From Flavobacterium sp. LC2016-23 (GTDB lineage Bacteria; Bacteroidota; Bacteroidia; Flavobacteriales; Flavobacteriaceae), in contig NZ_WKKE01000032.1 in assembly GCF_009674775.1 (NCBI RefSeq), forward strand, positions 1-46,565: a stretch of DNA of 46,565 bases. The letters are read 5' to 3'. Below the pieces are notes generated by a model. That model saw only the letters and a list, made by a program, of their open reading frames with translations. It did not search any database and was not told the DNA's origin. The number at the start of each line of letters is the position of its first letter. Positions within the stretch are counted from its first letter, which is position 1. Below, piece after piece: positions 1 to 9,609 of this stretch. Both the position numbers and the translations under genes were made by a program.

Positions 1-3
1 AGG

Positions 4-90
4 TTTACAATTTATAAGAATAAAAAATTGCGCAAAGTCAGAGACATTTGCGCAGCTTTTCATAAGGAACACTTCGGGGAGCTAGGAAAT
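4..90. repeat. Left copy of an island-flanking imperfect direct repeat
   Basis: This stretch closely matches 45264-45346 in the same orientation. Both share TTATAAGAA, TTGCGCAAA, ACATTTGC, AGCTTTTCATAA and GAACACTTCGG in the same order. The left copy contains an intact inverted repeat (TGCGCAAA at 29-36, TTTGCGCA at 47-54), while in the right copy the second arm is damaged. The two copies bracket the RHS plus eCIS island. I cannot tell whether they are old attachment-site remnants or an unrelated dispersed repeat. Confidence 0.55.
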
Positions 91-159
91 CCATGAATCA
101 GAGAACTCGCCATATTTTTTTATAATTTCTTCTAACATCTTTATTATTTTATATAGTAA

Positions 160-186
160 CTACTACCAATATTTTTTCGGTAGTAG
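160..186. terminator. Hairpin downstream of the minus-strand RHS/immunity genes
   Basis: A perfect 8-bp stem (CTACTACC at 160-167, GGTAGTAG at 179-186) encloses an 11-base AT-rich loop. It lies about 90 bases beyond the stop codon of the minus-strand gene at 278-682. It is followed on that strand by an AT-rich stretch but not by a clean T tract, so terminator function is only plausible. Confidence 0.35.
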
Positions 187-277
187 CAGTTCGTGTTTGA
201 CTTCTTCTGAATAATTCTAATAGAATTGAAACTATTTTAATTATTTACATTAATTTATGTTTACAATTTTTCACTAA

Positions 278-682
278 TCATTTAGCTTTTTTATTATACT
301 CTAAAATTATATAACTACCAAAGCTAGATATGTCATCAATCGCAAGGTCAATATTTTTTTTATACTTACTTAAGGTCATTTTTTTTATATAATTATTTAT
401 ATTGTAAAATTCATTATCTAAATAAATTTCAAAAATCTTGGGAATTAAAATAAAATTTCTAGATTGAGATTTTGTAATTAGACTCCATTCTAGATTTCCA
501 TTAAATCTGTTAACAATGCTTTCCAATAATATATATATATCATCATCTTTATCAAAGCCTTTAAATTTAAATCTAAAAAAAGGTGGATATGCGTATTTAT
601 CATCTAGTGAAATCATATTCACTTTCGATGCTTCGACTGGAGCTATTTTTGACAAAGCCGAAAATAAACTTGTACTTTCCAT
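278..682 (-). CDS. Putative immunity protein for the adjacent RHS toxin
   Basis: This 134-residue protein of no recognised family has no signal peptide or membrane segment. It is rich in Lys, Asp, Ile and aromatic residues, consistent with a small soluble alpha/beta protein. It starts 6 bases after the stop codon of the RHS toxin and is read on the same strand. A small unrelated gene directly downstream of a polymorphic toxin's variable C-terminus is the usual position of the cognate immunity protein. The immunity role is inferred from position only. A cytoplasmic inhibitor of the papain-like toxin domain would fit; an orphan hypothetical protein is the alternative. Confidence 0.5.
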   Translation of the reverse strand: MESTSLFSALSKIAPVEASKVNMISLDDKYAYPPFFRFKFKGFDKDDDIYILLESIVNRFNGNLEWSLITKSQSRNFILIPKIFEIYLDNEFYNINNYIKKMTLSKYKKNIDLAIDDISSFGSYIILEYNKKAK

Positions 683-688
683 ATTTAA

Positions 689-3600
689 TTATCGTGTTAT
701 TATTTTTATACCTTGTGAATTCATAGACTTATAAATCTCCCAATATGTTTTGGATAAAATTGGCTTACTGCTCATCATCGGGTCATAAATAAAAGATCCT
801 TTTTGGATAACTTGATGATACATAAACTCCGTTTTTTGTCCATATTCCATTCCATTTAACCAAAGGCCTTTTTTAGGTGTTATTTCCAGTAATTTTGTTC
901 CTTCTGTTCCTTGATACATACTTTTGGCAATATCAGAGCAATCCAAATATGGATCCGCAAGTTTATTATAAAATGCCACATCATCTGCTAATGATGCATC
1001 TGGTAATTTACCAGCTGGAAATTCTATATAGCCATTATCAACATTAATGTTTGTTGAAGCATTTGACTGATTAGTAGGAATATTTTTTGCTTCAGTTGAA
1101 CTTGAAATTTTATAATCCCCCGTTTTAATATCAGTACCATTATCTACTTCTGCAAGTCCGGCTGTTTGAGGCAATGTTATCGGTTGTACAGCAATCCTTG
1201 GAGTAGTTCCTGTCCAGAAAGTTTTACCATTGGCTATTGCAGTAATACCATTAAAAGCACCTGCAGTTACCGCACTAATAACAATACCGGTTAACATTTC
1301 TTTCCCTGACATTAACGGATCTCCAAATGCCGCGTTATTTCCTAAACTCAGAACTGACGAAGAATAGGTTGCGCCTACCGCTCCGGAAAATGCACCGGCA
1401 AAAAATCCACCACCACCACCAGCTGCACCTCCGGCTAAACCAAAAGCAGCACCACCGGTTGCAGCACCCACAGCTCCAGCGACCGCTCCAATACCAAAGG
1501 CTTTTAGGCCTTCCATATCCATTCTAAACCCGTGCACACCCCAGTTAATTACACCACCTACAACCGCACCAATTACAATATGAATCCATTCCCCACTGAC
1601 ATCAGTATACCGTAAAGGATTATTATAACAGTATCCGTAGCGGTTATAATTCTGCGTATTAAATGGATCTTGTACAAAATTATCAGGCTGCATAAAACGA
1701 TGCAGTTTCGGATCATACAAACGTCCATTCATATGAATGATCCCTACACTTTGCAAGTGTTCGTGCCCGGTGTATCCTCTGTCTAAAATGGTCAAGCCTG
1801 CCAGGATTACACCAGCGCCATCCTGTACTTTTACTATATTTCCCCAGGCATCAAACAATCGTTTTTCAACAACTGCACCAGTCTGGTCACTTATGGCTAC
1901 AATGGTTCCCTGATAATCCCGAAGCAAATATAAATAATTTGACGTAGCTCCGTCACTTTTTAAAACCAAGGGAGCCGTATATCCATCTCCTCCAATATAC
2001 GTTACAAACTCAAGGGCTCCAGTAACTGTATTTTGTTTCACTTCCATCGTCCCGTCTGCAGAATAATGCTTTCGGTAAGTCCTTTGCAGCTTATCTGTCT
2101 GTAGCCCGCCATAAAACATACTGCTGCGATCGTTACTGTCGTTATAAGTGAAACTTATCTTATCTACCGCTGTTTCTTCAATCTGAATAGGGCCTTTAAA
2201 CGCATTATACGTTACATTCAATGCCTTAGTCGATGCAACAGCATCACTTGTTTTTCGTATCTGAACATCATCGAACCAGATATTCCCTAATCCGTTGTTA
2301 TCTAAACGTAAACGTATTTTTTTTATAGTTGCTGGAACTAAAAATGTTTTTGTTACCTGTGTCCAGCTTCCGGTAGTACTTGTTACTACAGTGTTGTAAC
2401 TTAAAACACCTTGAGCATCCTTCATAACCAGAACTATTTCCGCTTGCGGACTACTGCTGTAGATCCATGCAGAATAAGTATATTCTGTTGCTGCAGTATT
2501 GTTAATGTCTACCCATTTATCCGAATATACATATTGTTCCGTTGTATTTGTGTTAGCAAGCTTTAATGAATTCTTCCCTGTATGTGCAGCCGTTGTAACA
2601 TCATAACTATAAAAAACAGTAGCAAGAGATCTCTCATTACCCCATCCCGTACGATCTTCCATACTATCATTAAAGATACCTTCTCTCATTCCATAATAGC
2701 CAAGAGCTTCGGGAGTTGCTGTTATTGCCTTATTCTGATATGTTTTAGAAGTGTCATATTCATAAGTACCTATATTATTTTGTGTAATCCTTCCCCTCTC
2801 ATCATAAGCCTGCGTTTCCTGAATACCAAGGGCATTCGTATATACTGTCAGACGATCTAAATTATCATAGTCGAAAATTTCATTTCTGTTAAATAAGCTA
2901 TTTGTACGGGTTTTAAGATTCCCACTTAATACATTAAAATCGGTATTTAGAGTAAGAATGTTAACGGTAGGCGTTGCCGCTTTATCATATTTAAATTGTG
3001 AAATATAACCTTTATCCTCTTTATCATAGGTGTTGGTTAACGCAAGCGGCCCATTTATTCCTGTCAGCAGTTGCCCGTTGGCATTAACAGTAGTGGTTTG
3101 CCATAGGATGACACCAGTCAGTGCATCCTTGATCTGCCAGTGTGATCCGTTTAAATAGGTATTTTGTATTTTTTTTGAACTTGATTTCACTCCTACAGCC
3201 GCTGTAGAGGTTTCAGTATCTATTCTCCCAAATGCGTCATAAGCAAAATCTTTTGTAAAGGTTGCATATGGTGTGGTTTCAACCGTCTTGCTTATTCTTT
3301 TAGAAGTATCATAAGTATACACATCTGTTGTTTGGGTACTGTTTTTTAAATCATTAAATTCAGTCTTTAAAAGTAATTTTGTTGTAGTATAATATCTGTA
3401 CTTTGTTCTTGAAATCGTATCGCTTACACCAGCAACAATTTTCTTTTCATCCAGTTTTCCAAATGCATTTAATTTATAACTTGTAAAGCCATTTGGGGTA
3501 GTTTCTTTTGTGATTTCACCCAAGTCATTATATTCATATTTATAAATGCCAGCGGATGGATCTTTTAATTCCTTCTTTCTTCCCCATCCGTCCTGAGTAA

Positions 3601-6600
3601 TTGTAGTTATTACCCCTCCATAATTTGCCTCTCTTAAATTACCATTGGCATAATAAGTATAAGTAACATTGCCGCCAGGTGTATCCGTCATTGATATTAC
3701 TTTTCCCATTGCATTTTTAACAGAAACCTTAGTTTTTAAATAGTCACTAACGGTTGTAGAAAGTCCATCGTATTTTATATTGGTTATTTTACCCGTAAAA
3801 GAAATAACCTCTTTCGGTCTGCCGTATTCGTCATAGTTAGTTACATTGAACTCTGTTGGACTGCTCCCAAAATAAGGTTCACTTGTTTTGTAATTTCTGT
3901 CGTATATATCATAAAAATAATCTACAGAAGAAAAATTTCCCGCTATGTCTTTTATCTTTATTTTAACCTTATGGCCTAAATCATCATACGTCTCTTCGAC
4001 ACTGCTACCATCATCTCCTGTATTGGTAACGATAACTTTCTCATTGCTTCTGCTGTACGTATACGTATTGCTCTTACCAAGATAATCCGTAGTTTTGGTT
4101 TTCTTTAACCAACTGTCATATAAATAAGAAGTTATTAATCCATTTTGATTGGTTTCTGAGTTTAAAACCCCAGAACTTAAATTATAATCAAACGTTTTAA
4201 ACAGACCTTCAATATCAGTTGTTTTAATTAAAAACCTTCCTGAGGCATCATAGGCATAGCTTGTAACCCTTGGTGTAAGGCCATTTGCGCTTATTGTCTT
4301 TTTGAGGATATTTCCAAAACTGTCAAATGAATTATTATCCTCTGTGATATAACTTGTCGAGGCATCCCCTTTTTTTTGGATCTTATTTAAAAGACCATAC
4401 ATTGTATTGGTATAACCGTAAACTTCTTCAGAAATCATAGTACTTCCATTTACCACTACATTAACTGTTTTAGTAGCAGGAACTCCTACGTAATAAGGTA
4501 AAGTATTGACTGTTTTGTAGGTTACCGTAGTTGTATTGTTTTGAACTTCAGTATTTCCTTCTTTAAGTACAGTATTAACCGAAGTAGGGTTATTGTACTG
4601 ATCCAGGATTCTAGTAGTGACACTGCTTGTTCCTTCCAAACCATTAAACTGGCTCTCTGAAGTATTTTTAAGTTTAAAAACCTTATTGCTCTGTAAAGCA
4701 TCAGTAGCAGTATTATAACCTTTTAAGGATCTGGAAATAAAAGTCGAAGGAGAAGCCGCAGTTGGCCCCTGATAACCTAATAATGAAAAATTCTCAATAT
4801 TAGCTCCTCTTAAAGAAATGTCATTTTTGGATACATTTGATATTAAAGTTGTACTGTCATTATACCAATTGGTCCTCATAAGTGATCTAAAACCCAAAAA
4901 ACCGATTCCTTCAGCATTTGAAACAGCGCCTGCATATTGTAATAATTGCTTTTTATAACTGCCCGCACTTTGCTTTTCCAGCATAGTTACAATTTTTAAA
5001 CTTGGTGCTGCAACAATATCTATATTCGGAAAGGTCTCCGTAAAAATTGAAGGAGTATATAAAGGTTCATACTCATCCTGCTGTAATGGACTATAAGTAA
5101 TGGTCTCTTTAACTCCATTTCCTGTTGTTATATTAAGCAGTAATCCTTCTTTCGTAAAATCATTTTTTGAATCGAATGTATAGATTTGATTATTGCTAAT
5201 AATACCGAGTGATAAATATTGATTATTAGTTTTTGGTGATAAAAATACCGGTAGAGGATAGCTTCTGATAGCCTGTAGTGAGCCTGTATCATAAGTAGAG
5301 GAGGCAGTAAACGAAGCAGTTGTGTTTTTAAAAACATTCATCATAACTCTCGCTCCATTAAATGCACTACCAAAAATTGATCTGCATTGCACAATATCGG
5401 TTTTTCCGTCAGCATTTATATCCAAAGGAATAAGAGTACAGGTATAAACGTCTTGGCCGTCTTTAAAATTACCCCAATTAGTAAATGGATAAGTTTCGTT
5501 AGTTTTTACAAATCCGGTTCCTGTAGATAAAAATTTTACATAAGCAGTAGAATAATTACCTGCACTTGTAGGAATGATAAAGTCCATCTTTCCATCTCCG
5601 TTATAATCTCCCGATAGTATAGCCTGTGTGATTTTAATATCTGAATCTAAAGTTTTCCATAAAAATTCAAGTTGGTTATTATTGTTCAGCGTATAAACAT
5701 ATAATCTACCATTCTTAAAATGAAGTATATCGGTCTTTCCATCACCATTTACGTCAAATGTTTCAATTTTACTGTCAGTACTTAAGAAAAATTCCTGTAA
5801 TATCCCTGCATAATTGGCAAAATTACTTGTTTTTCTTCGATCTAGGTCTACAAAATACAATTCACTGCTGGTGTTTGTAGAATAGAGAAATAAATCAGGA
5901 CCACCATAAGGATCGGGCTGGCATACTAATTCCTGTATATCCTGATCCAGTGCCATAACATCAGTCAGTCCATCACCATTAAAATCCCCGCTAAAAAAAA
6001 ATTTTGCTCCTCCTGCATTAAAAGAATCATTACAATTCATAATCCACCTTTCAGGAAATACCGCTTTTTTTACATTATCCAGACCTATTCCGGTAGACAG
6101 ATTATTATAAGTTTTGAAATTTACGGCATTAAGATCTGTTAAATCACCCTGAGCAATAGTAATACCTTGATAATGATACATTTTACCATTGGCAGTTAAG
6201 CCATTAGTGGGGAAAATTGATGTAAAATATCCACTATTTATTTTAGTGGGGACTAACATAGAACTATTATTAACATCTTTAAATACCCAAAAATCTTTAT
6301 ATGCATTTATTCCGCCTGTAGTTGGATATAAAACAAAATCCATTTTAGCATCTCCGTCAAAATCCCCGGCAATTGTAGCTGAATTATTAGCATTGATCTC
6401 ACCTAAACCTAATGAAGATGATTTAGGGCTAACAGTAATCGTTTCTGTAGTCTTTCCATATTCAAATATAGTCGGATTGTAACTCTTTGAATTATCACCA
6501 TTATTTTCAGTGATTCCATTTAATCGTTCATAACCTAATGTAGCAACATTATATTGCAATAAGTAATTCCTGAATCCTGTTCCATTACCAATTACATTAA

Positions 6601-7357
6601 TACTTGTAAGTAATTTAGTTCTTGACAAACTTACCCCTCCGATGTAACCCTGTTCGTGTCTTGTCCTTGACCCATAATTAAACTTGATCTCGTTGATGGG
6701 CGCCGTAGCCAATAAGGTTCCATACTTTATAGAAGCCACATCCAAAACATTATTGGTTTGTAAATAACTGTAACTTATTCTTATTCCCTGAGGATTTTCC
6801 CAATAGGTTATAGACCAATCTGTAATAGATCTTGAATCAGTAGAATTTCCATAATATCCTTTTGATCCATCTGGATATTCCACTATAAAATATGCCGGCC
6901 CGTAGTTGACCCCGTTTGGATGAACACCATAAGAGGTAATCTTAACATTTGAAAAGTTTTCGGTCTCATATTCTGTTTTGTCAGCACCATAAGTTGCACT
7001 AGATCCATTTTTTACAATTAGGCGTTGACCCTCAAATGCAAATCTGTCATAGCTGTCAAAATCGACGGGATCAATAATGTTGTCATGATATTTAGTTGAA
7101 GGTATCCTACTGATGGTGGATACCCCTGCAATATTCCAACCGTAACCAGCAACACCATTACCTCCCTGACTACTATAGGCTAAACTAATTTTTGGAACGA
7201 TGCCATTGATTCCCGGAGGTACTGTAATTGGAATTATATAAGTAGCAGCTCCTGCTAATGAAACTGACAATTCACCTGAAGTTATACCAACTTCCGTTTG
7301 AGCTGAACCTAATAAACTAAAAATTAATGATAAAAATGTAATGTAAAATTGTTTCAT
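689..7357 (-). CDS. SpvB/RHS-repeat polymorphic toxin with papain-like C-terminal domain
   Basis: This 2222-residue secreted protein begins with a signal peptide (about residues 1-19, ending GSAQ). An SpvB/TcB-like N-terminal region follows (about 20-320). Five FG-GAP/VCBS-type DxNxDGxxD motifs lie at roughly 330-670, then many YD/RHS repeats (about 980-1840). These are interrupted near 1560-1705 by a jelly-roll, carbohydrate-binding-like module. The RHS core signature (GRLYDPKLHRFMQPD) lies near 1880, followed by a Gly/Ala-rich linker and the variable C-terminus. The last 85 residues carry C2140, H2181 (MYHQV) and D2192 (FIYDP), the order of a papain-fold cysteine toxin. RHS shells generally encapsulate and release such toxins. 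The gene follows a T9SS-sorted protein gene and precedes a putative immunity gene. The shell call is firm; the toxin fold is an inference from motif order. Confidence 0.88.
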   Translation of the reverse strand: MKQFYITFLSLIFSLLGSAQTEVGITSGELSVSLAGAATYIIPITVPPGINGIVPKISLAYSSQGGNGVAGYGWNIAGVSTISRIPSTKYHDNIIDPVDFDSYDRFAFEGQRLIVKNGSSATYGADKTEYETENFSNVKITSYGVHPNGVNYGPAYFIVEYPDGSKGYYGNSTDSRSITDWSITYWENPQGIRISYSYLQTNNVLDVASIKYGTLLATAPINEIKFNYGSRTRHEQGYIGGVSLSRTKLLTSINVIGNGTGFRNYLLQYNVATLGYERLNGITENNGDNSKSYNPTIFEYGKTTETITVSPKSSSLGLGEINANNSATIAGDFDGDAKMDFVLYPTTGGINAYKDFWVFKDVNNSSMLVPTKINSGYFTSIFPTNGLTANGKMYHYQGITIAQGDLTDLNAVNFKTYNNLSTGIGLDNVKKAVFPERWIMNCNDSFNAGGAKFFFSGDFNGDGLTDVMALDQDIQELVCQPDPYGGPDLFLYSTNTSSELYFVDLDRRKTSNFANYAGILQEFFLSTDSKIETFDVNGDGKTDILHFKNGRLYVYTLNNNNQLEFLWKTLDSDIKITQAILSGDYNGDGKMDFIIPTSAGNYSTAYVKFLSTGTGFVKTNETYPFTNWGNFKDGQDVYTCTLIPLDINADGKTDIVQCRSIFGSAFNGARVMMNVFKNTTASFTASSTYDTGSLQAIRSYPLPVFLSPKTNNQYLSLGIISNNQIYTFDSKNDFTKEGLLLNITTGNGVKETITYSPLQQDEYEPLYTPSIFTETFPNIDIVAAPSLKIVTMLEKQSAGSYKKQLLQYAGAVSNAEGIGFLGFRSLMRTNWYNDSTTLISNVSKNDISLRGANIENFSLLGYQGPTAASPSTFISRSLKGYNTATDALQSNKVFKLKNTSESQFNGLEGTSSVTTRILDQYNNPTSVNTVLKEGNTEVQNNTTTVTYKTVNTLPYYVGVPATKTVNVVVNGSTMISEEVYGYTNTMYGLLNKIQKKGDASTSYITEDNNSFDSFGNILKKTISANGLTPRVTSYAYDASGRFLIKTTDIEGLFKTFDYNLSSGVLNSETNQNGLITSYLYDSWLKKTKTTDYLGKSNTYTYSRSNEKVIVTNTGDDGSSVEETYDDLGHKVKIKIKDIAGNFSSVDYFYDIYDRNYKTSEPYFGSSPTEFNVTNYDEYGRPKEVISFTGKITNIKYDGLSTTVSDYLKTKVSVKNAMGKVISMTDTPGGNVTYTYYANGNLREANYGGVITTITQDGWGRKKELKDPSAGIYKYEYNDLGEITKETTPNGFTSYKLNAFGKLDEKKIVAGVSDTISRTKYRYYTTTKLLLKTEFNDLKNSTQTTDVYTYDTSKRISKTVETTPYATFTKDFAYDAFGRIDTETSTAAVGVKSSSKKIQNTYLNGSHWQIKDALTGVILWQTTTVNANGQLLTGINGPLALTNTYDKEDKGYISQFKYDKAATPTVNILTLNTDFNVLSGNLKTRTNSLFNRNEIFDYDNLDRLTVYTNALGIQETQAYDERGRITQNNIGTYEYDTSKTYQNKAITATPEALGYYGMREGIFNDSMEDRTGWGNERSLATVFYSYDVTTAAHTGKNSLKLANTNTTEQYVYSDKWVDINNTAATEYTYSAWIYSSSPQAEIVLVMKDAQGVLSYNTVVTSTTGSWTQVTKTFLVPATIKKIRLRLDNNGLGNIWFDDVQIRKTSDAVASTKALNVTYNAFKGPIQIEETAVDKISFTYNDSNDRSSMFYGGLQTDKLQRTYRKHYSADGTMEVKQNTVTGALEFVTYIGGDGYTAPLVLKSDGATSNYLYLLRDYQGTIVAISDQTGAVVEKRLFDAWGNIVKVQDGAGVILAGLTILDRGYTGHEHLQSVGIIHMNGRLYDPKLHRFMQPDNFVQDPFNTQNYNRYGYCYNNPLRYTDVSGEWIHIVIGAVVGGVINWGVHGFRMDMEGLKAFGIGAVAGAVGAATGGAAFGLAGGAAGGGGGFFAGAFSGAVGATYSSSVLSLGNNAAFGDPLMSGKEMLTGIVISAVTAGAFNGITAIANGKTFWTGTTPRIAVQPITLPQTAGLAEVDNGTDIKTGDYKISSSTEAKNIPTNQSNASTNINVDNGYIEFPAGKLPDASLADDVAFYNKLADPYLDCSDIAKSMYQGTEGTKLLEITPKKGLWLNGMEYGQKTEFMYHQVIQKGSFIYDPMMSSKPILSKTYWEIYKSMNSQGIKIITR

Positions 7358-7366
7358 GAATTAATT

Positions 7367-7831
7367 TTATTGCTTGATAATTTTGATTGTTTTTTGGTCA
7401 CCGTTCTTATAATTTAGGACGACCAAGTATACACCTGTACCGTAACTCTGAAAAGCAATGTTTTGTGCATTTGTGCGGTCTGTGCCTGAATAAGATTTCA
7501 ATAACTGTCCATTTAATCCATAAACCACTATCGATAATACTATATTATCATCCGTTAGTCCCCATTTTAGATAAAGTTCTTCCTTCACCGGATTTGGGTA
7601 ATAGGAAATCACATCTTCCGAAAAGAATTTCTCCAGGTCCTCCTCTGTAATAGCCTCAATTTCTTTAATTTCCTTTCCCGGTTTTGCAGTACAGCCGGTT
7701 AAACACAAAGTCCGGCTGGTTTGATTTCCTGCCGTATCATAACCAAATGTAATTTTCTGTTGTGCAAAAGACGATGTCAAAGTTGCAAACAAAAGTAAGC
7801 TGAAGATCAGTTTCATATTTATAGCTTTCAA
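7367..7831 (-). CDS. Small secreted protein with T9SS type A C-terminal sorting domain
   Basis: This 154-residue protein has a signal peptide (about residues 1-24, ending SFAQ). A short YDTAGNQTSR segment resembling an RHS/YD repeat unit and a Cys-containing TLCLTGC stretch follow. The rest (about 75-154) is a type IX sorting domain with SYYPNPVKEELYLKW and a GVYLVVLNYKNG beta segment before a basic KIIKQ end. Such domains route proteins through the Bacteroidota T9SS to the cell surface. The gene ends 9 bases before the RHS toxin and shares its promoter. Because the toxin itself has no obvious sorting domain, this protein may act as an export partner or anchor, but that is inference. ATG codons at residues 1 and 6 are both possible starts. 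Confidence 0.8.
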   Translation of the reverse strand: MKAINMKLIFSLLLFATLTSSFAQQKITFGYDTAGNQTSRTLCLTGCTAKPGKEIKEIEAITEEDLEKFFSEDVISYYPNPVKEELYLKWGLTDDNIVLSIVVYGLNGQLLKSYSGTDRTNAQNIAFQSYGTGVYLVVLNYKNGDQKTIKIIKQ

Positions 7832-7860
7832 TTATATTATTAAACTTGTTAAAAAAAACA

Positions 7861-7889
7861 CAAATAAATAGAAAATAAATGATATACAA
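7861..7889 (-). promoter_or_regulatory. Bacteroidota-type promoter of the T9SS/RHS operon
   Basis: Read on the minus strand this is TTG, an 18-base spacer, then TTTATTTG. The Bacteroidota primary sigma consensus is TTG, about 19 bases, TAnnTTTG, so one base of the -7 element deviates. It ends about 30 bases before the ATG of the T9SS-domain gene, a suitable distance for transcription of the whole minus-strand operon. Confidence 0.55.
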
Positions 7890-8280
7890 TAATCATATTT
7901 TTTTCTTAATCTTAAAATATGATTTTCTTTAATTGTAACAATTTTAATTATAAGTACGAATCTGATTAAAGCCATTGCTAAAATTCTGGGCTTAACACAC
8001 TTTTGAGAGTATTTGAAATTCGGTTTTATAAACTTATTTAATAAAATGAATTACAAAGAAAGCGATTGTTAAGTGGTGGGTTTGTCTTTGACACGATAAG
8101 GAAAAGACCCAAACCCAAAAAATAGCGCCCAAGAGTAAAATCCGCGATATACCACTAGTATAGAAAAACAGGAATCCACAAGAGCCTATAATCCCGATTC
8201 AAACCACCAATATTCCTGACAATATGACCGAAAAAGGCCCAAATACCCTAAAAATCTACCCTAAAGTTCACGTATAGGAG

Positions 8281-8329
8281 TGACGGAGCGGTGACGGAGG
8301 AGTGACGGTAACGTGACGGAGAAATGACG
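8281..8329 (+). repeat. Five TGACG iterons with exact 11-bp spacing
   Basis: TGACG occurs at 8281, 8292, 8303, 8314 and 8325, five times with a constant 11-bp period. The first four are extended to TGACGG and the six-base spacers vary. Near-helical phasing places every copy on almost the same face of the DNA, as expected for cooperative binding of a regulator. The array lies 266 bases upstream of the regulator gene and 450 bases from the divergent RHS operon, so either could be controlled. Function is inferred. Confidence 0.7.
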
Positions 8330-8594
8330 TAACAAAAATATAATGTCAGACTGGCAGAATTAAGGGTAAACTCTTTAACGCTATCAATTCTGTACTATAT
8401 AATTCGTGCATAAACCCCACTGTTCAGAAAGCTAAAACACTTTCTTTTTAAAATACTATAAAACCATTTGAATGGTATTAAAAAAACAATCTCATGACAA
8501 TAAAAACCCGTTCTGTGACATATTTTTCTGTTGAACTACACTAAAGCTGTACTTTTATACTACCCTACCGAAAACCAAAAAATCAACCACCGGA

Positions 8595-9464
8595 ATGCCT
8601 GAAAAAAAATCAATATTGATTGGATGTGACGATACCACCATTCTGACTCAGGTATTGAATATCCTGTCGGCTATAGCTGATTTTACTTTTTCTATCGCCG
8701 CTGTTTCAAGGGCTTCGGACCTCTATAGCACGTCTCAATCCTTACATCCCGATTTGATTATTTTGTGTTTCAGAAGAAACCAGCCTGTCATAAACGATAG
8801 CCATTTCAACTTAAATAAAATTGATACTCCCATTTTATGCCTGACGCAAAACTATGAATGCGAGTCGACCTGCTGGTCTAAAAACTGCATCATTTTTACC
8901 CATCCTTACAAACATATCAACAATGCTGACTTTCTCATTTACAGAATTAAATCTATTTTTCAATTAAAGAAAACAGAAAGCAATACCGGTACAGCGGGTT
9001 CATTTGCAGAAGCGGCCAGAGAAAAAAACAACACCAGCAACACAAGGGAACTGAGCCATTATGTAATGGAACTGGACCAAAAGGTAGAAATCCTGCAAAA
9101 GGTAAAAACCCGCATTTCGTATCTGTATCCCAATGTCAATGATGCCATCCGCAGAGAATTAATGTCGATTGTAAATTCCATCAAAACGGTGGCGGAGGAT
9201 ACGAAACTCTGGGATGATTTTAAAATTTACTTTGAACAGTCTAATCCGGATTTTTTGCTGACGCTTGCCAAAAAACATCCTTCTCTAAGTGCCAAGGACT
9301 TAAAATATTGCTGTTATATCAAAATGAATATGACTAACCATGACATCACCAATCTTCTCGGAATCAACCAGGATAGTGTACGGACTCATAAATACCGCCT
9401 GAAGAAAAAACTGACGCTTGAAAAAGAGCAGGATATTATCTCGTATTTAAGGACAGTATCGTAA
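8595..9464 (+). CDS. LuxR/GerE-like transcriptional regulator with degenerate receiver-like N-terminus
   Basis: The N-terminal 125 residues of this 289-residue protein resemble a response-regulator fold (SILIGCDDTT, PDLIILCF, TPILCLTQN). They lack a convincing phospho-acceptor aspartate, so this is probably a pseudo-receiver. A helical segment (about 150-200) may be a coiled coil. The C-terminal 70 residues form a helix-turn-helix with LSAKDLKYCCYIKMNM, TNHDITNLLGI and SVRTHKYRLKKKL, the LuxR-like type found in many Bacteroidota regulators. It is the only regulator in the window. It sits just upstream of the eCIS operon, is followed by its own terminator, and is probably the island's activator. 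Its promoter shares GTACTTTTA with the eCIS leader. The DNA-binding call is good; the target is inferred. Confidence 0.75.
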   Translation: MPEKKSILIGCDDTTILTQVLNILSAIADFTFSIAAVSRASDLYSTSQSLHPDLIILCFRRNQPVINDSHFNLNKIDTPILCLTQNYECESTCWSKNCIIFTHPYKHINNADFLIYRIKSIFQLKKTESNTGTAGSFAEAAREKNNTSNTRELSHYVMELDQKVEILQKVKTRISYLYPNVNDAIRRELMSIVNSIKTVAEDTKLWDDFKIYFEQSNPDFLLTLAKKHPSLSAKDLKYCCYIKMNMTNHDITNLLGINQDSVRTHKYRLKKKLTLEKEQDIISYLRTVS

Positions 9465-9494
9465 AGTATTCCATACCTCATCTTTATACTAATG

Positions 9495-9530
9495 AAAATT
9501 CGGTTACTTTTTTGTAATCGAATTTTTTAT
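9495..9530 (+). terminator. Rho-independent terminator of the regulator gene
   Basis: A 12-13-bp stem (AAAATTCGGTTAC at 9495-9507 against GTAATCGAATTTT at 9514-9526, one G-T pair) has a six-T loop and runs into a T-rich tail. It begins 31 bases after the regulator stop codon. Confidence 0.75.
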
Positions 9531-9609
9531 TTACAGCACCTTTATTTAGTCTTCAATAAAGAGGCATTCGGAGGATTAATTCCAAAATCTGTGGAAAGTG
9601 ACAAAAAAA

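Larger units (their letters stand above)
7832..8594. other. Divergent intergenic control region
   Basis: No credible gene lies in these 763 bases. The left edge carries the minus-strand RHS-operon promoter and the middle an 11-bp-phased TGACG array. The right edge holds the presumed promoter of the regulator gene, including GTACTTTTA at 8549-8557. The same 9-mer recurs at 10167-10175 upstream of the eCIS operon. The remainder is AT-rich with no clear structure. Confidence 0.6.

Noticed and set aside
1327..1527. His/Leu-rich plus-strand open frame inside the RHS gene
   Set aside because: It is the antisense shadow of the Gly/Ala-rich linker of the RHS protein.
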